Source: JAMZMI01 sp963848175
GTDB taxonomy: Bacteria; Bacteroidota; Bacteroidia; Cytophagales; Cyclobacteriaceae
Length of the DNA stretch: 64,000 nt
Assembly (NCBI GenBank): GCA_963848175.1
Contig: CAWKCO010000003.1
Span: 186,001 to 250,000 of the forward strand
Reading direction: 5' to 3'
Positions 48,031 to 55,858 of the stretch are shown piece after piece. Below the pieces are notes generated by a model. It searched no databases. It had not been told where the DNA came from and worked only from the letters and a program-made list of their open reading frames with translations. How positions within the stretch are numbered: the stretch's first letter is position 1; the number at the start of each line of letters is the position of its first letter. A program made the translations under genes and the position numbers.

Positions 48031-48243
48031 TTAATTCCTATCAGTTTCGTCTGTAGATGGGCTGATAGGAAACCTTACTACGATATTGGTATCCTTGCCA
48101 ATATAAGACGCAATCTCAAATGAGCCAGAGAAGGCTTCCGCTCTGCTTTGCATCGTTCGTAGACCCAAGCCGTATGAGATTTCCATCGAATCAAAACCTC
48201 GTCCATCATCATCGATAGTGATTACGATTTCTCGATTGTGCAC
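48031..48243 (-). pseudogene. Histidine kinase fragment (HATPase C-terminus)
   Basis: 70 residues matching only the end of a NarL-type sensor kinase ATPase domain: VITIDDDGRGFDS (G1 box) and YGLGLRTMQSRAEAFSGSFEI (G2 box). There is no start, dimerisation or sensor part; a stop lies 42 bases upstream in the same frame. Remnant of a deleted gene. Confidence 0.75.
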
Positions 48244-48387
48244 TGAATTATTTTTTTTACTTACAAGATACTCAATCTAGAATGTGATTTAAAAAATCAA
48301 TAGGTTCATATGAGCAACACGAAAGCCTTTCAAATAGTGGCGAATTGTGCATTTTGCCATAGTTTTGAAAGAAAAACAAACCATCTC

Positions 48388-49779
48388 ATGATCAAGCCCA
48401 TATTAGTGATTCTTACTTTTTTCACGATCGCCACCGTATTCGCTCAGGGCGAAGTTTCCTTTGAGTCAGCGGCCAAAAATTACCAAACCTATTGCGCAGG
48501 ATGCCATGGAGAACAAATGCAAGCCTTTGTGGATCGCAATTGGAAGTTTGGAAATAGCGCGGATAGCCTAATGGCAACCATTCGCGGAGGTCGGGCAGAT
48601 GCCGGAATGCCGACTTTTGGTGAGGTGTTTTCCGAGAAAGAAATCAAGGAATTGAGCCAATACATTTTATCAGGAATTGAGAATGTAGATCGCTATTGGT
48701 TTACTGAAAAGCTGGTTACTGGTGTTTTTGAAACAAAAAATTTTTCATTCAAACTTGACACGGTATTTTCTGGGGCTGAAGTGCCGTGGGGGATGGCGTT
48801 TTTGCCGAATGGCGCGATGCTCATCACAGATCGATCCGGAGATTTGTATCACATAGATGCCGAGCGACAATCTGCGAAAGTGAAAAATGTACCAGATGTA
48901 CTTGCAGAGGGGCAGGGTGGCCTGCTCGATGTAGCTATACACCCAAATTTTGAAAGCAATCAGTTGGTTTATTTAAGTTATTCAGGGTTTAAAAAAGAAG
49001 GAAACAAAACCGTTTCCACCACTATTGTGGAGCGGGCGCAGCTAAAAGGCAAGGAGCTTTTAAATAGAAAAGTGATTTTAGAAGCACTGCCATACTCCAC
49101 AATGAGACATCATTATGGAAGTCGTTTGCAATTTGACAACAAAGGACTACTGTATGTTTCGGTAGGAGACCGAGGCAATCGAGATGAAAACCCGCAATCA
49201 CTAGATAATCATTGTGGTAAAATTCACAGGATCAAAGATGATGGAACCATACCTGCGGATAATCCTTTTGTGAATGAAAAGGGAGCCAAATCTTCTATTT
49301 ATTCTTATGGGCATAGAAACGAACAAGGCTTAGCCATAAACCCTATTGATGGACAGCTGTGGGAACACGAGCATGGTCCACGAGGAGGAGATGAAATCAA
49401 TATCATTGAAAAAGGCAAGAATTACGGTTGGCCAGTGATCTCTTATGGACTCAACTATAATGGCACCACTTTTACCAATCTTCTTGAAAAGGAGGGAATG
49501 CTGCAACCTGTGCTTTATTGGGTGCCGTCTATTGCTCCTTCTGGGATGGCTTTTGTTACAAGTGACAAATATCCAGGGTGGGAAGGTCAGCTTTTGGTTG
49601 GATCGCTGAGGTTTCAATATTTGAACCTTTGCTATATAAATGATGGGAAAGTGGATCGTGAAGAGCTGCTAATGGAGAAAATCGGGCGAGTGAGAAATGT
49701 GAAAGTAAGTGCCGATGGATACATCTATGTGGCTGTGGAGAATCCAGGTTTTGTGTTTAGACTTCAGCCCATCAAGTGA
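48388..49779 (+). CDS. Cytochrome c / PQQ-type sugar dehydrogenase
   Basis: 463 residues from ATG 48388, which starts the signal peptide (MIKPILVILTFFTIATVFAQ); an ATG at 48310 adds 26 residues. A mono-heme cytochrome c domain (CAGCH, axial Met in GMPTF, residues about 25-105) is fused to a glucose/sorbosone dehydrogenase beta-propeller (GMAFLPNGAMLITDR, LLDVAIHPNF, GHRNEQGLAI, EHGPRGGDEIN). Periplasmic oxidation of sugars with electrons passed to the heme. The domain order, heme first, is the reverse of some relatives. Confidence 0.88.
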   Translation: MIKPILVILTFFTIATVFAQGEVSFESAAKNYQTYCAGCHGEQMQAFVDRNWKFGNSADSLMATIRGGRADAGMPTFGEVFSEKEIKELSQYILSGIENVDRYWFTEKLVTGVFETKNFSFKLDTVFSGAEVPWGMAFLPNGAMLITDRSGDLYHIDAERQSAKVKNVPDVLAEGQGGLLDVAIHPNFESNQLVYLSYSGFKKEGNKTVSTTIVERAQLKGKELLNRKVILEALPYSTMRHHYGSRLQFDNKGLLYVSVGDRGNRDENPQSLDNHCGKIHRIKDDGTIPADNPFVNEKGAKSSIYSYGHRNEQGLAINPIDGQLWEHEHGPRGGDEINIIEKGKNYGWPVISYGLNYNGTTFTNLLEKEGMLQPVLYWVPSIAPSGMAFVTSDKYPGWEGQLLVGSLRFQYLNLCYINDGKVDREELLMEKIGRVRNVKVSADGYIYVAVENPGFVFRLQPIK

Positions 49780-49786
49780 TGGGCTG
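49765..49786. terminator. Convergent hairpin
   Basis: Perfect 10-bp stem CAGCCCATCA/TGATGGGCTG around AG, spanning the dehydrogenase stop codon; no clear T-run. Confidence 0.6.
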
Positions 49787-49800
49787 AGTCCATTCAATTG

Positions 49801-50256
49801 TTATAGTTGTTCTGAAATATTTTGTGTGATTTTTCGTAGCTCTAAAACGGCTTCACCTATGCCTTCTATAGATGCGCCATATTCGAAGGTGACCTTTTTA
49901 GTGCGTGAGCCTATGGTCACTTCGATCCATTCTGAGCCTCCATCTGCACAATCTGGACAGCCGATCACAGGATCTAAAGCCAGAAATTTGGATTGATCCA
50001 CGATGTTTAAGATTTCTATGTATTTTTCTTCTTCGAAATCCGCAGTTTTGGATTTCGGTACTACGCTGTTGTTCCATCCATATTGACTGATGTAAACGCT
50101 CTCGGCAGTTACTTCCAGATCGGTGACACAGTAGCCTATACACATACCAAAGGAAGTGCCATATTTGATGGACTGCACGTCGGCCTGTGTGAGTGGTTCG
50201 GCATCCTCGCAAGAGATAAAAAGAAGAGAGAGAAAGAAGATAGTAGCGTATCTCAT
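49801..50256 (-). CDS. Lipoprotein of unknown function
   Basis: 151 residues; short signal with lipobox SLLFISC. The mature part carries two cysteine pairs (MCIGYC and CPDC), and a beta-rich region (SVYISQYGWN, EWIEVTIGSRTKKVTF). It faintly recalls DUF6438-type lipoproteins, which I cannot verify. Lies just left of the IS21-family element. Confidence 0.7.
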   Translation of the reverse strand: MRYATIFFLSLLFISCEDAEPLTQADVQSIKYGTSFGMCIGYCVTDLEVTAESVYISQYGWNNSVVPKSKTADFEEEKYIEILNIVDQSKFLALDPVIGCPDCADGGSEWIEVTIGSRTKKVTFEYGASIEGIGEAVLELRKITQNISEQL

Positions 50257-50379
50257 AGCAGTAGTTTTTAAGGGCTTGGGTTAATGACCCACTGTTTTCA
50301 CAAAAGGTTGAAAGACCTAAAACAAATTCCGTGCTAGCTTTTATTTTTTATGTCTGATAAAGGAAAAATAGAATGAGCA

Positions 50380-50384
50380 GCTAC
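50380..50384. repeat. Target-site duplication GCTAC (left)
   Basis: GCTAC at 50380-50384 and again at 53057-53061, exactly flanking the IS21-family element; 5 bp is normal for the family. Confidence 0.85.
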
Positions 50385-50637
50385 TGGATACACTGGAACA
50401 TATTGCCCCCCTAAATCTAGCGGTAAAACTGAAAGGTGAAGTGGCCTAGTGTTGTTTAAACGCGTGCCATTCTGGCGTATGTTGACCCCCCTAAAGAAAT
50501 GTTGACAAAATATTCTGGAGGATATTGACCCCCTGTGGTTTCTGATTCCGGATCATGCCTGCCAGACGGCAGTCAGGTTGACCCCTTTAAAATAATGATT
50601 TTGGTTTTGCGATCGATAAAATCGCAAAGATTACCCT

Positions 50638-52246
50638 ATGTCAGGAAAACCAAAATCTATGAACCAGATCAAACAATTAATCCTCTTTCGCCAACAAGGC
50701 AAAGGCAAAAAGACCATCGCTCGCTTGTTGGGCATGAGTAAGAATACGGTAAAGGTCTACTTGGACAAACTGGAGGCTTTGACTCAAGACAAGGACAGTG
50801 GGCATCTGAGTGAGCAAGAGCTTCTGAACTTGGAGCTTCCCATATTAGAAGCCAAGTTTCATCCAGGCAATGCTGCTTATAAGGACGAGCGTTTTGAACG
50901 CTTCAAGATCAAAGCAGACTATTATCTTGAAGAATTGACCCGTGTGGGCGTTACCAAACAGATACTTTGGCAGGAGTACCGAGAAGAAAACAAGGACAGC
51001 TATAGTTACTCACAGTTTTGCTTTCATATCAATCAGCACCGATTAGCAGCTAAACCCTCGATGGTACTGGAGCATAAGCCAGCGGAGAAGCTTTTTATAG
51101 ACTTTGCAGGTAAAAAACTCAGTTATATCGACAAGGATACCGGAGAAGAAGTCTCATGTCAGGTATTTGTGGCCTGCCTTCCGTATTCAGATTATTGCTT
51201 TGCAATGGCTGTTAAAAGCCAATCTACCGAAGACTTTTTATATGCCTTATCCTGTTGCTTACAAGACCTTGGTGGTGTGCCCAAAGCACTAGTACCTGAC
51301 AACCTTAAAGCTGCGGTAGTTAAAGCCAATCGCTATGAGCCGACCATCAATACAGCCATGGAAGACTTTGCCAATCATTACCAAGCCACAGTACTGCCAA
51401 CCAGAGCAAGGAAGCCACAGGACAAAGCCTTGGTAGAGAATCAGACGGTCCGCCGCTGCGGTAAAGCTCATCTATAGCAGGGTGTATGCTAAGCTACGCA
51501 ACATGCAATTCTTTGACCTTCATAGCCTCAATACTAGCATTAAGGCAAAGGTAAAAGCCCATAACCAGACTCGTATGCAGCAAAAGGGATACTGTAGAGA
51601 AGAAAAATTCTTAGGCGAAGAAAAACCTCTGCTCTGTCCGCTACCCAAAGAGAGGTTCGAGCTAAAGAGCTATACCACGCTTACAGTGGCCAAGAATAAT
51701 CACGTTTACCTATCTGAGGATAAGAATTATTACAGCGTCCCTTTTCATCTGATCGGCAGCAAAGTAAAAGTGATCTATACCATAAACATGGTTTACGTCT
51801 TCTCTAAAGGTGAGCAAGTAGCCCTGCATATAAGAAGCTACAAACATGGGAGTTATACAACAACCAAAGACCATCTCTGCTCACAGCATCAGCATTACAG
51901 AGACAGAAGTCCTACTTACTACAAGGATCAGGCAAGACGAAAATCTACTAGCCTTTATGATTTGATTACCCTAGTTTTTGATCAAAATAGATACCCCGAA
52001 CAGCTCTATAGGACCTGTGACGGCTTGTTTGGCTTGCACCGAAAAACAGAAGCTCTTCTCTTTGATAAGGCCTGTCGGATAGCCATCGAATACCAAAACT
52101 ACAGCTACACTTTCGTGAAAAACATCCTTGAAAATAAAATGGCAGAACAAGAAGAGACAATACCCGACCAGTCCTTGCCTGAGCATGACAATGTTCGAGG
52201 CAAAGCTTATTACCAACAATCATTACCACTAAAATTCAATAAATAA
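50638..52246 (+). pseudogene. istA: IS21-family transposase, disrupted by a 16-bp insertion
   Basis: Helix-turn-helix at the N-terminus (GKGKKTIARLLGMSKNTVKVYL), then a DDE/rve integrase core (KLFIDFAGKKLSYID, VPDNLKAAVVKA, RARKPQDKALVENQ with the catalytic Glu). After VENQ the frame ends at 51477; removing bases 51445-51460 gives VENQVKLIYSRVYAKLRNMQ and the remaining 250 residues, so a 16-bp GC-rich unit has been inserted. Total about 530 residues, normal for IstA. The element is probably not autonomous now. Confidence 0.9.
51445..51463. repeat. GC-rich 19-mer, copy 1 (inside istA)
   Basis: ACGGTCCGCCGCTGCGGTA; contains hairpin CCGC-CGCT-GCGG. Identical to 53180-53198. Sixteen of these bases are an insertion relative to the istA frame. 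Confidence 0.85.
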
Positions 52247-52965
52247 TGAATCAAATTGAAACACAAATGAACAAGTTAAAACTACAAGGCATGCTGCGTA
52301 GTTGGACGAGCTTACAAGAAACCCGACAACTCCATGAACTTAGCCTTAGTGATGGCATGGAGCTACTTCTACAGGCAGAGCAGCAAGACAGAAGCAATAG
52401 AAGGTTTAAGCGGCTAGAGCATAACGCTGGCTTTAGATACAAAGCCTCTCTTGAGGAAATCCGGATCAATGCCACTAGAGGTATTGACCAATCTTTACTT
52501 AACCTACTGGCTACAAGTGAGTACATTGATAAAGGAGAATCAATCTTGATTACTGGAGCTACAGGTGGTGGCAAAAGCTTTCTAGCGTCTGCATTCGGAC
52601 ACCAAGCTTGCGCTCAGGGCTATAAGGTTGCTTACTTCAACACCCAGAAGCTGATGATCAAAACTAAGATGGCTCGTGTTGAGGGAAGCATTTACAAATT
52701 CTTTGATAAAATAGCCAAGACCAACCTTCTCATACTCGACGACTTTGGACTTACTCATCTTGAAAAACAACATCAGATGGATCTTATGGAAATTATCGAG
52801 GATAGGCATGGGAAAATGGCGACCATCATCGCATCTCAACTTCCAGTAGGTAGCTGGTATGACGTTATTGGAGAAGCAACCATTGCTGATGCTATTTTAG
52901 ACCGACTGCTCCACTCTTCTTACAGAATCGAAATCAAAGGAGAGAGTCAAAGAAAAAAACTGTAA
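52246..52965 (+). CDS. istB: IS21-family helper ATPase
   Basis: 239 residues, intact. DnaC-like AAA+ ATPase with Walker A ITGATGGGKSFLASA (about residues 100-114), Walker B LLILDDFGL and C-terminal RLLHSSYRIEIKGES. Assists IstA in target selection. Its ATG overlaps the last base of istA stop. Confidence 0.95.
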   Translation: MNQIETQMNKLKLQGMLRSWTSLQETRQLHELSLSDGMELLLQAEQQDRSNRRFKRLEHNAGFRYKASLEEIRINATRGIDQSLLNLLATSEYIDKGESILITGATGGGKSFLASAFGHQACAQGYKVAYFNTQKLMIKTKMARVEGSIYKFFDKIAKTNLLILDDFGLTHLEKQHQMDLMEIIEDRHGKMATIIASQLPVGSWYDVIGEATIADAILDRLLHSSYRIEIKGESQRKKL

Positions 52966-53056
52966 TATTGGCAGACTTTAGTGTAATCTGAAAAACCAAT
53001 CATTATTAGGGGGGTCAGTATAGCCAGTACGGGGGTCAACATCACCAGAATATCCA

Positions 53057-53061
53057 GCTAC
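53057..53061. repeat. Target-site duplication GCTAC (right)
   Basis: Right copy of the duplication flanking the IS21-family element. Confidence 0.85.
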
Positions 53062-53179
53062 TAGCAAATGGAGGGTGTATCTGGCATGATCGGGTCGCGT
53101 AGATAGGAAGCAGGTTGGAGCGGAAACGTAAAAACCTGATCCGATTAGGCATAGAACAAGGCATGGCTTACGCTTGGAA

Positions 53180-53198
53180 CGGTCCGCCGCTGCGGTAG
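53180..53198. repeat. GC-rich 19-mer, copy 2 (inside maturase fragment)
   Basis: Same 19 bases as 51445-51463, here between AYAW and RTRMGG of the maturase. Confidence 0.85.
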
Positions 53199-53216
53199 GA
53201 CGAGAATGGGTGGCTG

Positions 53217-53231
53217 ACTAGGCGTCCCCGG
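53217..53231. repeat. GC-rich 15-mer, copy 1
   Basis: GACTAGGCGTCCCCG, exact inverted copy of 53346-53360; interrupts the maturase reading between MGGW and VAQSPIL. Confidence 0.8.
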
Positions 53232-53345
53232 GCGGTAGCTCAAAGCCCCATATTGAGAACTACAATTACCGAAGTTCGCCTAAAGAAACGGGGGTATGAA
53301 AGTATGACGGATTACTTCTTGAAAGTGAAATTCTGATTTAATGAA

Positions 53346-53360
53346 CGGGGACGCCTAGTC
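53346..53360. repeat. GC-rich 15-mer, copy 2 (inverted)
   Basis: CGGGGACGCCTAGTC, inside the intron RNA region just after the maturase stop; the flanks TGAAC and CGCCC rejoin into the expected intron sequence. Confidence 0.8.
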
Positions 53361-53369
53361 CGCCCAGTA

Positions 53370-53388
53370 CCTGCCTGCGGCTGGCAGG
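53370..53388. repeat. CCTGCC-GGCAGG palindrome inside intron stem
   Basis: Stem CCTGCC/GGCAGG with a 7-base loop. It splits the CCCAGTAC / CGTACGCTGGG helix of the intron. A related unit, CCTGCC..GGCAG, lies at 50558-50577 inside the IS21 left end. Confidence 0.75.
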
Positions 53389-53471
53389 CGAGAACCGTAC
53401 GCTGGGTGGTGTGAGAGGCGCACTCGGTTAGTGAAAGCTAGCCGAGCCGTCTACTCGATTATGGGTTGTTA

Positions 53472-54695
53472 TTAAAATATTGAATATCCAATTACTATTG
53501 AAATTGTTCTATAATCAGAGCCCCAAGCTAAATAGTCGCCTAATATATTTCGACTTGCACTATATCTCATTTCAATGCCATATTTGTCCTTAAATTTGTA
53601 ACCAATACCCAATGCTATATTTGGTCTAGATTTAATTTTAAGTGAAGAAACTACCGAATTATCTTGTCTAAGAAATTCAATTGTTGAATTGCTAGCAAAA
53701 TCAACAACATAAGAAATGTTTGTAAATAGTTTTGAATTATCATTCAAATAAAAATAGTGTCGTACACCCACTGGTAATTCAATTGATTTGTAATCAACTT
53801 TTGAAACAAGAATCCCTCCTGAAATATTACTTGTTTCTCTCGACTGTTCTGAGTTAAAGCATTGATAGGTTGGTTCAATTATTATTCCCCATTTGCTTTT
53901 ATTAAATGGTAAAATGAATTCCGTTTCAATTCCAAACCTAATTCCAATATTACTACCAAAATCAGTATCTCTTGAACCTGTCATGGAATTGTGTATTTCT
54001 AAAATGCTATAATTTATACCTGGTCTAATGGTTAAATTAAATAAATCCTTCTTTTGCTTTGGTTCATAGTTTATATAATTTAAGCTAAGACATTCGTTAT
54101 ATGTTATAAATATTTTTTCTAAGTCTCTTTTAGAATATCTGAGACGCTCTATATCATTTAATCCTATTTCTTTACACTTCAACTGCAGGAATAATTGCTG
54201 TTTAAAGTATTCATTCTTTGAAATTTTATCATCAACTAAATATCTTTTAAAAACTAATTGATTTATTTGAGAATCATTCAATTTATAGAAAAATCGCGTC
54301 AAATTACCATCAATATAAAGAAATAGGGATGCTTGTCCCTCAATGAGCACTTTAAGAAATACCAACTCTTCCTGAAAATTGGGATTTCTTTCAGAACTCA
54401 TTTTGTTTATTTTGTCAGAAGACCTATCAATATTAGTTTTAGCTCTGATATATTTGAAAACATTCTTGATTCCAAATTCTTTTATAGTCTGAATAGATGC
54501 TTTTTGAACCGTATCATTTTTGGGAAGCCTATATTCAAACTCCGTTGGATTATTTTTCCAATCAATGTTTTTAATTAAACAATCAATTTTTTTGTTTGAT
54601 TCATTGATAAAATATCCATTCTCAAAAATAATTTGAGAATATGATTCAATGAATGAAAATGTAATTAAAGCTATTACTAATAATTGTTTTCTCAT
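53472..54695 (-). CDS. Secreted protein with C-terminal outer-membrane beta-barrel; candidate cassette gene 2
   Basis: 407 residues with a signal peptide (MRKQLLVIALITFSFIESYSQ). Residues about 25-215 form a domain of unknown function (ENGYFINESNKKIDCLIKNI), residues 220-407 alternate in the way of an outer-membrane beta-barrel and end in an aromatic residue (VIGYSIF). Clearly more AT-rich than the chromosomal genes around, suggesting transfer. Same direction as the recombinase and the first cassette gene. An IS5-family element ends only 23 bases upstream of its start codon, so its original leader is cut off. Unknown function. Confidence 0.75.
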   Translation of the reverse strand: MRKQLLVIALITFSFIESYSQIIFENGYFINESNKKIDCLIKNIDWKNNPTEFEYRLPKNDTVQKASIQTIKEFGIKNVFKYIRAKTNIDRSSDKINKMSSERNPNFQEELVFLKVLIEGQASLFLYIDGNLTRFFYKLNDSQINQLVFKRYLVDDKISKNEYFKQQLFLQLKCKEIGLNDIERLRYSKRDLEKIFITYNECLSLNYINYEPKQKKDLFNLTIRPGINYSILEIHNSMTGSRDTDFGSNIGIRFGIETEFILPFNKSKWGIIIEPTYQCFNSEQSRETSNISGGILVSKVDYKSIELPVGVRHYFYLNDNSKLFTNISYVVDFASNSTIEFLRQDNSVVSSLKIKSRPNIALGIGYKFKDKYGIEMRYSASRNILGDYLAWGSDYRTISIVIGYSIF

Positions 54696-54718
54696 AAAAT
54701 TTTAATTTTGATAATATT

Positions 54719-55701
54719 AGAGTTTATCACGAATGATTTTGTATAGCTCTGAAATCTAGTCTTAGGTTATGTAAGGCTGATGCCACGCGAAAGACCTGAT
54801 CTCTGATTTGGCAGGTCTTTAATCTGATCTTATTGCTGATTATCTTGAGTCGTTTCACTCCGCTGAATGCATGCTCTATTTTCACCCTGCTTGATCCGAT
54901 AGCCTTGTTTATGTCCTTTTGTAAACCTGTCAATTCCTTATTTTTGGGCTTCTTGTATGGTAAGATGACATTTGGGTGTGTTTTATCCGCCCCTAAAAAG
55001 CCTAGGTCTGTCAGTACGTTCAGATCACCAAAGTCGAGATCAATTTGATTCCAAATGGATTTATCATGTGTGGAGCCTTGATATGATCCGCTTATGAACA
55101 AGATGTATCCTCTTTCATCGCTGATAGCGAGATTTTTTACTGTATGCAGTTTCTTTTTTCCACTATAGTCTTCTTGCTGGTTTTGATTATCAACACCCCT
55201 AGGTACTTGACGTTCAGTCACATCTGCGAGCAAATATTGAGCATCTTGAGGTGGGGATTTGAATTGACAACCACTTTGTGGCATAAAACCCATCTTCTGT
55301 AAAGAACGCTCTAGGACAGGTAACAAATAGCTTACCCATTCACTGACTCTGCTTTGTGACATATTATAAAATTGACCATGATAGGATTGGTTGGGATTCT
55401 CTTTCAAGTACATCAAAATGAAGTCAAGTTTTGATTTGTTACCATATAGGCTACTATTAGAAGGTTCATTTTCTGCCGTGAACAATCGGTACTGCCCTTT
55501 CAAGGTGACAGTACGCAACTTCTCATTTATTAAGGGATCAAAAGGCTTATAAAGCTCATCGTATTCAATTTGATTTAGGCTTACTAATGCTCTAAGTTTA
55601 CTGTCGGTTGACCGAGGTATGTTTATGTCTTGTCTCACAACAGCAAAACAATCTCAGGTCAACCATTTTAACCCCATAATCAATCATTCGTGATAACCTC
55701 T
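54719..55701 (-). mobile_element. IS5-family insertion sequence, 983 bp
   Basis: 20-bp inverted repeats, AGAGTTTATCACGAATGATT (54719-54738) against AGAGGTTATCACGAATGATT on the other strand (55682-55701), one mismatch. Flanked by ATT at 54716-54718 and 55702-55704, a 3-bp duplication. Contains one transposase gene. Confidence 0.9.
54727..55638 (-). CDS. IS5-family transposase (DDE_Tnp_4 type)
   Basis: 303 residues. N-terminal helical DNA-binding part (KSKLDFILMYLKENPNQSYHGQ, MSQSRVSEWVSYLLPVL), then the DDE core of the Harbinger-like group: LLADVTERQVPR, KKLHTVKNLAIS, LTDLGFLGAD, and SRVKIEHAFSGVKRLKII with the catalytic Glu. Intact; its stop lies inside the left inverted repeat region. Confidence 0.9.
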   Translation of the reverse strand: MRQDINIPRSTDSKLRALVSLNQIEYDELYKPFDPLINEKLRTVTLKGQYRLFTAENEPSNSSLYGNKSKLDFILMYLKENPNQSYHGQFYNMSQSRVSEWVSYLLPVLERSLQKMGFMPQSGCQFKSPPQDAQYLLADVTERQVPRGVDNQNQQEDYSGKKKLHTVKNLAISDERGYILFISGSYQGSTHDKSIWNQIDLDFGDLNVLTDLGFLGADKTHPNVILPYKKPKNKELTGLQKDINKAIGSSRVKIEHAFSGVKRLKIISNKIRLKTCQIRDQVFRVASALHNLRLDFRAIQNHS

Positions 55702-55738
55702 ATTCATAGATATTTATGTTTGGCTGTATATTAATAAC

Positions 55739-55854
55739 CCATAACGACTAGCTAAACTCCGTAAGCTTGAACTTGGTAAATACTTCAAAGACCAACGGAC
55801 TTGCTGTCTCTTGAAAATATCTCATAAGCTTATGGAGTTTGAGCGTCTGTTATG
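55739..55854 (-). other. attC-like recombination site
   Basis: Read on the minus strand just after cassette gene 1: outer boxes CATAAC (55854-55849) and GTTATG (55745-55740); unpaired spacers AGAC versus GACTA; inner arms GCTCAAACTCCATAAGCTT and AAGCTTACGGAGTTTAGC, complementary except for one extrahelical C and one mismatch; and in the centre a second stem, GTCTCTTGAA (55806-55815) with TTCAAAGAC (55784-55792), again with a single unpaired base. At 116 bp this is the architecture of integron attC sites. The R boxes are not perfect GTTRRRY/RYYYAAC matches. Confidence 0.72.
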
Positions 55855-55858
55855 ATCT

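Larger units (their letters stand above)
50385..53056 (+). mobile_element. IS21-family insertion sequence, 2672 bp
   Basis: Bounded by TG...CA ends and a 5-bp GCTAC duplication. The left end TGGATACACTGGAACATATT and the inverted right end TGGATATTCTGGTGATGTTG match, each followed by CCCCC. Degenerate copies of the same block (TTCTGG-N-TTGACCCCC) recur inward at about 50470, 50510 and 50573 on the left and 53010 on the right, as expected for multiple transposase-binding repeats. Carries istA and istB in tandem. The duplication shows it arrived after its flanks were already joined, next to a truncated group II intron. Confidence 0.93.
53062..53460 (+). pseudogene. Degenerate 3' end of a group II intron with its maturase tail
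   Basis: Translation in shifting frames gives the C-terminus of a group II intron reverse transcriptase/maturase: RKRKNLIRLGIEQGMAYAW, RTRMGG, then VAQSPILRTTITEVRLKKRG up to YFLKVKF and a stop at 53334-53336. It is followed by a structured intron 3' end: CCCAGTAC...CGTACGCTGGG, GTGGTGTGAGAGGCGC, a CTCGGTTAG/CTAGCCGAG stem and CTACTCGATT at the end. The 5' part of the intron is missing; the IS21 element lies where it would be. Three or four short GC-rich inserts interrupt it. Class not assigned. Confidence 0.85.

Noticed and set aside
50257..50384. The missing half of a second attC-like site left of the IS21 element
   Set aside because: Only an AGCTAG word resembles the site; no GTTATG core or matching arm was found.
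50464..50493. TGTTGACCCCC at 50480 as the left end of the IS21 element
   Set aside because: That choice gives no target duplication; the outer TGGATACAC end gives GCTAC on both sides and TG...CA termini.
52251..52574. ORFs opposite istB and istA
   Set aside because: Antisense shadows of the intact istB and of istA.
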